Assembly (NCBI GenBank): GCA_023386255.1
Contig: JAEWKB010000207.1
Span: 1 to 6,493, forward strand
Source: Bacteroidota bacterium
GTDB taxonomy: Bacteria > Bacteroidota > Bacteroidia > Flavobacteriales > Flavobacteriaceae
Reading direction: 5' to 3'
DNA length: 6,493 nucleotides
Shown here: in pieces, positions 5,659 through 6,493 of the stretch
Position numbering within the stretch: the first letter of the stretch is position 1
How the letters are laid out: the number at the start of each line of letters is the position of its first letter
Made by a program: the position numbers and the translations under genes
The notes under the pieces: generated by a model
The model's input: the letters and a program-made list of their open reading frames with translations, nothing else
The model's database searches: none
What the model was told of the DNA's origin: nothing

Positions 5659-6128
5659 TGAAAAAATTACTTTTATTATTTAGCTTAATCCTGTTGTTTT
5701 CTTTTATACCAAAAGAAGAAACCATATCAGGTATGCTTTATTTCAAGATGATTGAGTTCGTAAATACCTATGGCCTGAATAATGAGCAGCAGAATTTGTA
5801 TAATAAAATGGTGGCAGACATCAGGTTGAAGAAAAATCCAACGAAGGATGAGCAGGCTCTTATCTCGCAAGTTGATGCTATAAAACAGGCCGGACTTGAG
5901 AAATCACCTTATATGAAAGTAAAAACAGCTGATGGCAAAGTACTTCTTGTCTTTCTGACGGAAGATGAATACAAATCATTTTCCGGTTATAAACTAAAAG
6001 ACCTACAGGATGAAAACAAAAAGGTGATGGTAAAGCTGAATGCAACCGAAGTGAAACCATCAATTTACAAAAGCAAAAAAGTGCTGGAGGTACAAAAGAT
6101 AGACGGATTAACACCTTGGGATAAATAA
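5658..6128 (+). CDS. Exported or membrane-anchored protein of unknown function, 156 aa
   Basis: I start at the ATG 5658-5660, which overlaps the preceding TGA by one base; a GTG one codon earlier is possible but gives an odd Met-Met start. Residues 1-17 (MKKLLLLFSLILLFSFI) are a signal sequence or N-terminal anchor; there is no Cys for lipidation and no clear Ala-x-Ala site. Residues 30-82 are helical and polar. Residues 85-151 look beta-rich (YMKVKTADGKVLLVFL, VMVKLNATEV, KKVLEVQKIDG), with the alternating pattern of a small barrel or OB-like domain; that fold is a guess from pattern alone. There is no catalytic motif. It sits between two small helix proteins with a shared tail, so a membrane-tethered complex with them is a reasonable inference. 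The codons are AT-rich, like the rest of this right-hand region. Confidence 0.8.
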   Translation: MKKLLLLFSLILLFSFIPKEETISGMLYFKMIEFVNTYGLNNEQQNLYNKMVADIRLKKNPTKDEQALISQVDAIKQAGLEKSPYMKVKTADGKVLLVFLTEDEYKSFSGYKLKDLQDENKKVMVKLNATEVKPSIYKSKKVLEVQKIDGLTPWDK

Positions 6129-6139
6129 ATAAACATGAT

Positions 6140-6274
6140 ATGGAAATAAATGATATCTCGATAGGATTACTCCTCTGGCAAATATTTGTCCTACTTTTTT
6201 GGGCAGCCATTATTTATGCTGTTGTAAAGCTCTACAAAAAACTGATCAGGTTTTTAGATAAGCGTAATACCTGA
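6140..6274 (+). CDS. 44-aa single-helix membrane protein, third gene of the cluster
   Basis: From the ATG at 6140, 11 bases after the previous stop, the frame runs to a TGA at 6272-6274. A short acidic N-terminus (MEINDIS) precedes one hydrophobic helix (about 8-29) with two tryptophans, then a basic tail KLYKKLIRFLDKRNT. Net charge places the tail in the cytoplasm. Aligning Lys30 with Lys37 of the 57-aa protein gives K-L-[FY]-K-x-L-I-R-[YF]-x-[ED]-x-[KR] in both, placed at the same distance from the helix. An earlier ATG at 6135 stops after four codons. I recognise no family. The shared tail, shared topology and tight spacing support a real gene; the function is unknown. Confidence 0.7.
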   Translation: MEINDISIGLLLWQIFVLLFWAAIIYAVVKLYKKLIRFLDKRNT

Positions 6275-6291
6275 AAAATTGATGGACATAG

Positions 6292-6357
6292 TTTGTCATT
6301 CTGACGAAGGAAGAATCTCTTATCTTCACTCCATTGCATTTCGTTCAGAATGACAAA
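6292..6357. repeat. Long inverted repeat, probable dispersed intergenic element
   Basis: TTTGTCATTCTGA (6292-6304) and TCAGAATGACAAA (6345-6357) are perfect 13-base inverted arms. With one bulged T at 6344 the stem continues through CGAA/TTCG (6305-6308 with 6340-6343), giving about 17 pairs around a loop of some 31 bases. The wording GTCATTCTGACGAAGGAAG is, from memory, a common dispersed intergenic repeat in Bacteroidota genomes. No open frame or transposase is inside. It lies 17 bases after the cluster's last stop, so it may form a 3'-end RNA structure. Confidence 0.75.
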
Positions 6358-6379
6358 AGGGAGACAACTAAATATTAAA

Positions 6380-6414
6380 AGATTTCTCCTTCCGCTGCGC
6401 TGCAGTCGAAATGG
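6380..6414. repeat. Second segment of the dispersed element, with alternative pairing
   Basis: AGATTTCTCCTTCCGC starting at 6380 is an imperfect reverse complement of GACGAAGGAAGAATCT (6303-6318): across the central ten bases eight pair, one is G-U and one mismatches. It is followed by a GC-rich patch with overlapping CGCTGCGCTGCAG and by GTCGAAATGG. The motif order fits the same family of dispersed repeats. The 6275-6417 stretch holds this and the previous repeat and no gene. Confidence 0.5.
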
Positions 6415-6417
6415 AAT

Positions 6418-6452
6418 AAAAAAAGCCGCCTCTGTTGAGGCGGTTTTTTTTT
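6418..6452. terminator. Strong bidirectional Rho-independent terminator
   Basis: CCGCCTC (6426-6432) and GAGGCGG (6437-6443) form a perfect 7-bp GC-rich stem with a TGTT loop. Nine T follow on the right (6444-6452), and seven A precede on the left (6418-6424), which read as T leftward. It can end the rightward three-gene cluster and also a leftward gene entering from the right edge. Confidence 0.92.
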
Positions 6453-6493
6453 ACTCACTTACACTATTTCCATATGCTTTAGCCCCAGTACAC
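6451..6493 (-). CDS. Probable 3' end of a leftward gene (partial, frame uncertain)
   Basis: The terminator at 6418-6452 directly follows this segment on the leftward strand, which suggests that a gene ends here. Two leftward frames are open from the window edge: one ends CTGAKAYGNSVSE with a TAA at 6453-6451, touching the T tract; the other ends VLGLKHMEIV with a TAA at 6461-6459. The third frame has a stop after four codons. Neither tail is long enough to name a protein, and I cannot choose between the frames. The coordinates given are those of the first. Confidence 0.4.
   Translation of the reverse strand, partial: CTGAKAYGNSVSE

Noticed and set aside
5655..5660. GTG start at 5655 for the 156-aa protein
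   Set aside because: ATG at 5658 is one codon later, overlaps the upstream stop as expected for coupled translation, and avoids a Met-Met start.
6292..6357. Inverted repeat as the ends of an insertion sequence
   Set aside because: Only about 40 bases lie between the arms, with no open frame and no flanking target-site duplication seen.
1..6493. tRNA, rRNA, riboswitch or CRISPR array
   Set aside because: No cloverleaf, conserved rRNA segment, known aptamer core or regularly spaced repeat was seen on either strand.

Overview
The window looks like the chromosome of a flavobacterium (Bacteroidota). Three things support this: the protein sequences (a long MazG, a DUF5606-type protein and a Bacteroidota-style peptide deformylase), promoters of the Bacteroidota type (a TAnnTTTG -7 box, once with a TTG box 19 bases upstream), and A-rich translation starts without clear Shine-Dalgarno sequences. 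The species cannot be named from this stretch.

Left part (1-1275). A leftward unit holds a 38-codon microgene whose product resembles the C-terminal tail of MazE-type antitoxins, then mazG (NTP pyrophosphohydrolase), then the start of an exported protein that runs off the left edge. A rightward 66-codon gene for a two-helix membrane protein diverges from it across 78 bases carrying back-to-back -7 boxes.

Middle part (1242-4779). Leftward def (peptide deformylase) and a DUF5606-type gene lie in tandem, each with its own putative promoter, and end at a hairpin terminator at about 1242-1272. Facing away from def is a long rightward gene for a FUSC/YccS-type inner-membrane protein, which starts behind a clean TACCTTTG box.

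Right part (4783-6493). This is AT-rich accessory sequence. A leftward gene of unknown function for an exported protein abuts the 3' end of the FUSC gene. Diverging from it is a compact rightward cluster of three small genes: a 57-aa single-helix protein, a 156-aa exported or anchored protein (1-base stop/start overlap), and a 44-aa single-helix protein. The two helix proteins share a basic tail motif. After them come a long inverted repeat of the dispersed intergenic type, a related segment, and a strong bidirectional terminator. A leftward gene probably ends at the right edge.

The housekeeping genes (mazG, def, FUSC) do not form an obvious pathway together. No RNA gene, CRISPR array, transposase or phage gene was seen. 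The observations most worth follow-up are the three-gene small-protein cluster and the antitoxin-tail-like microgene in front of mazG.
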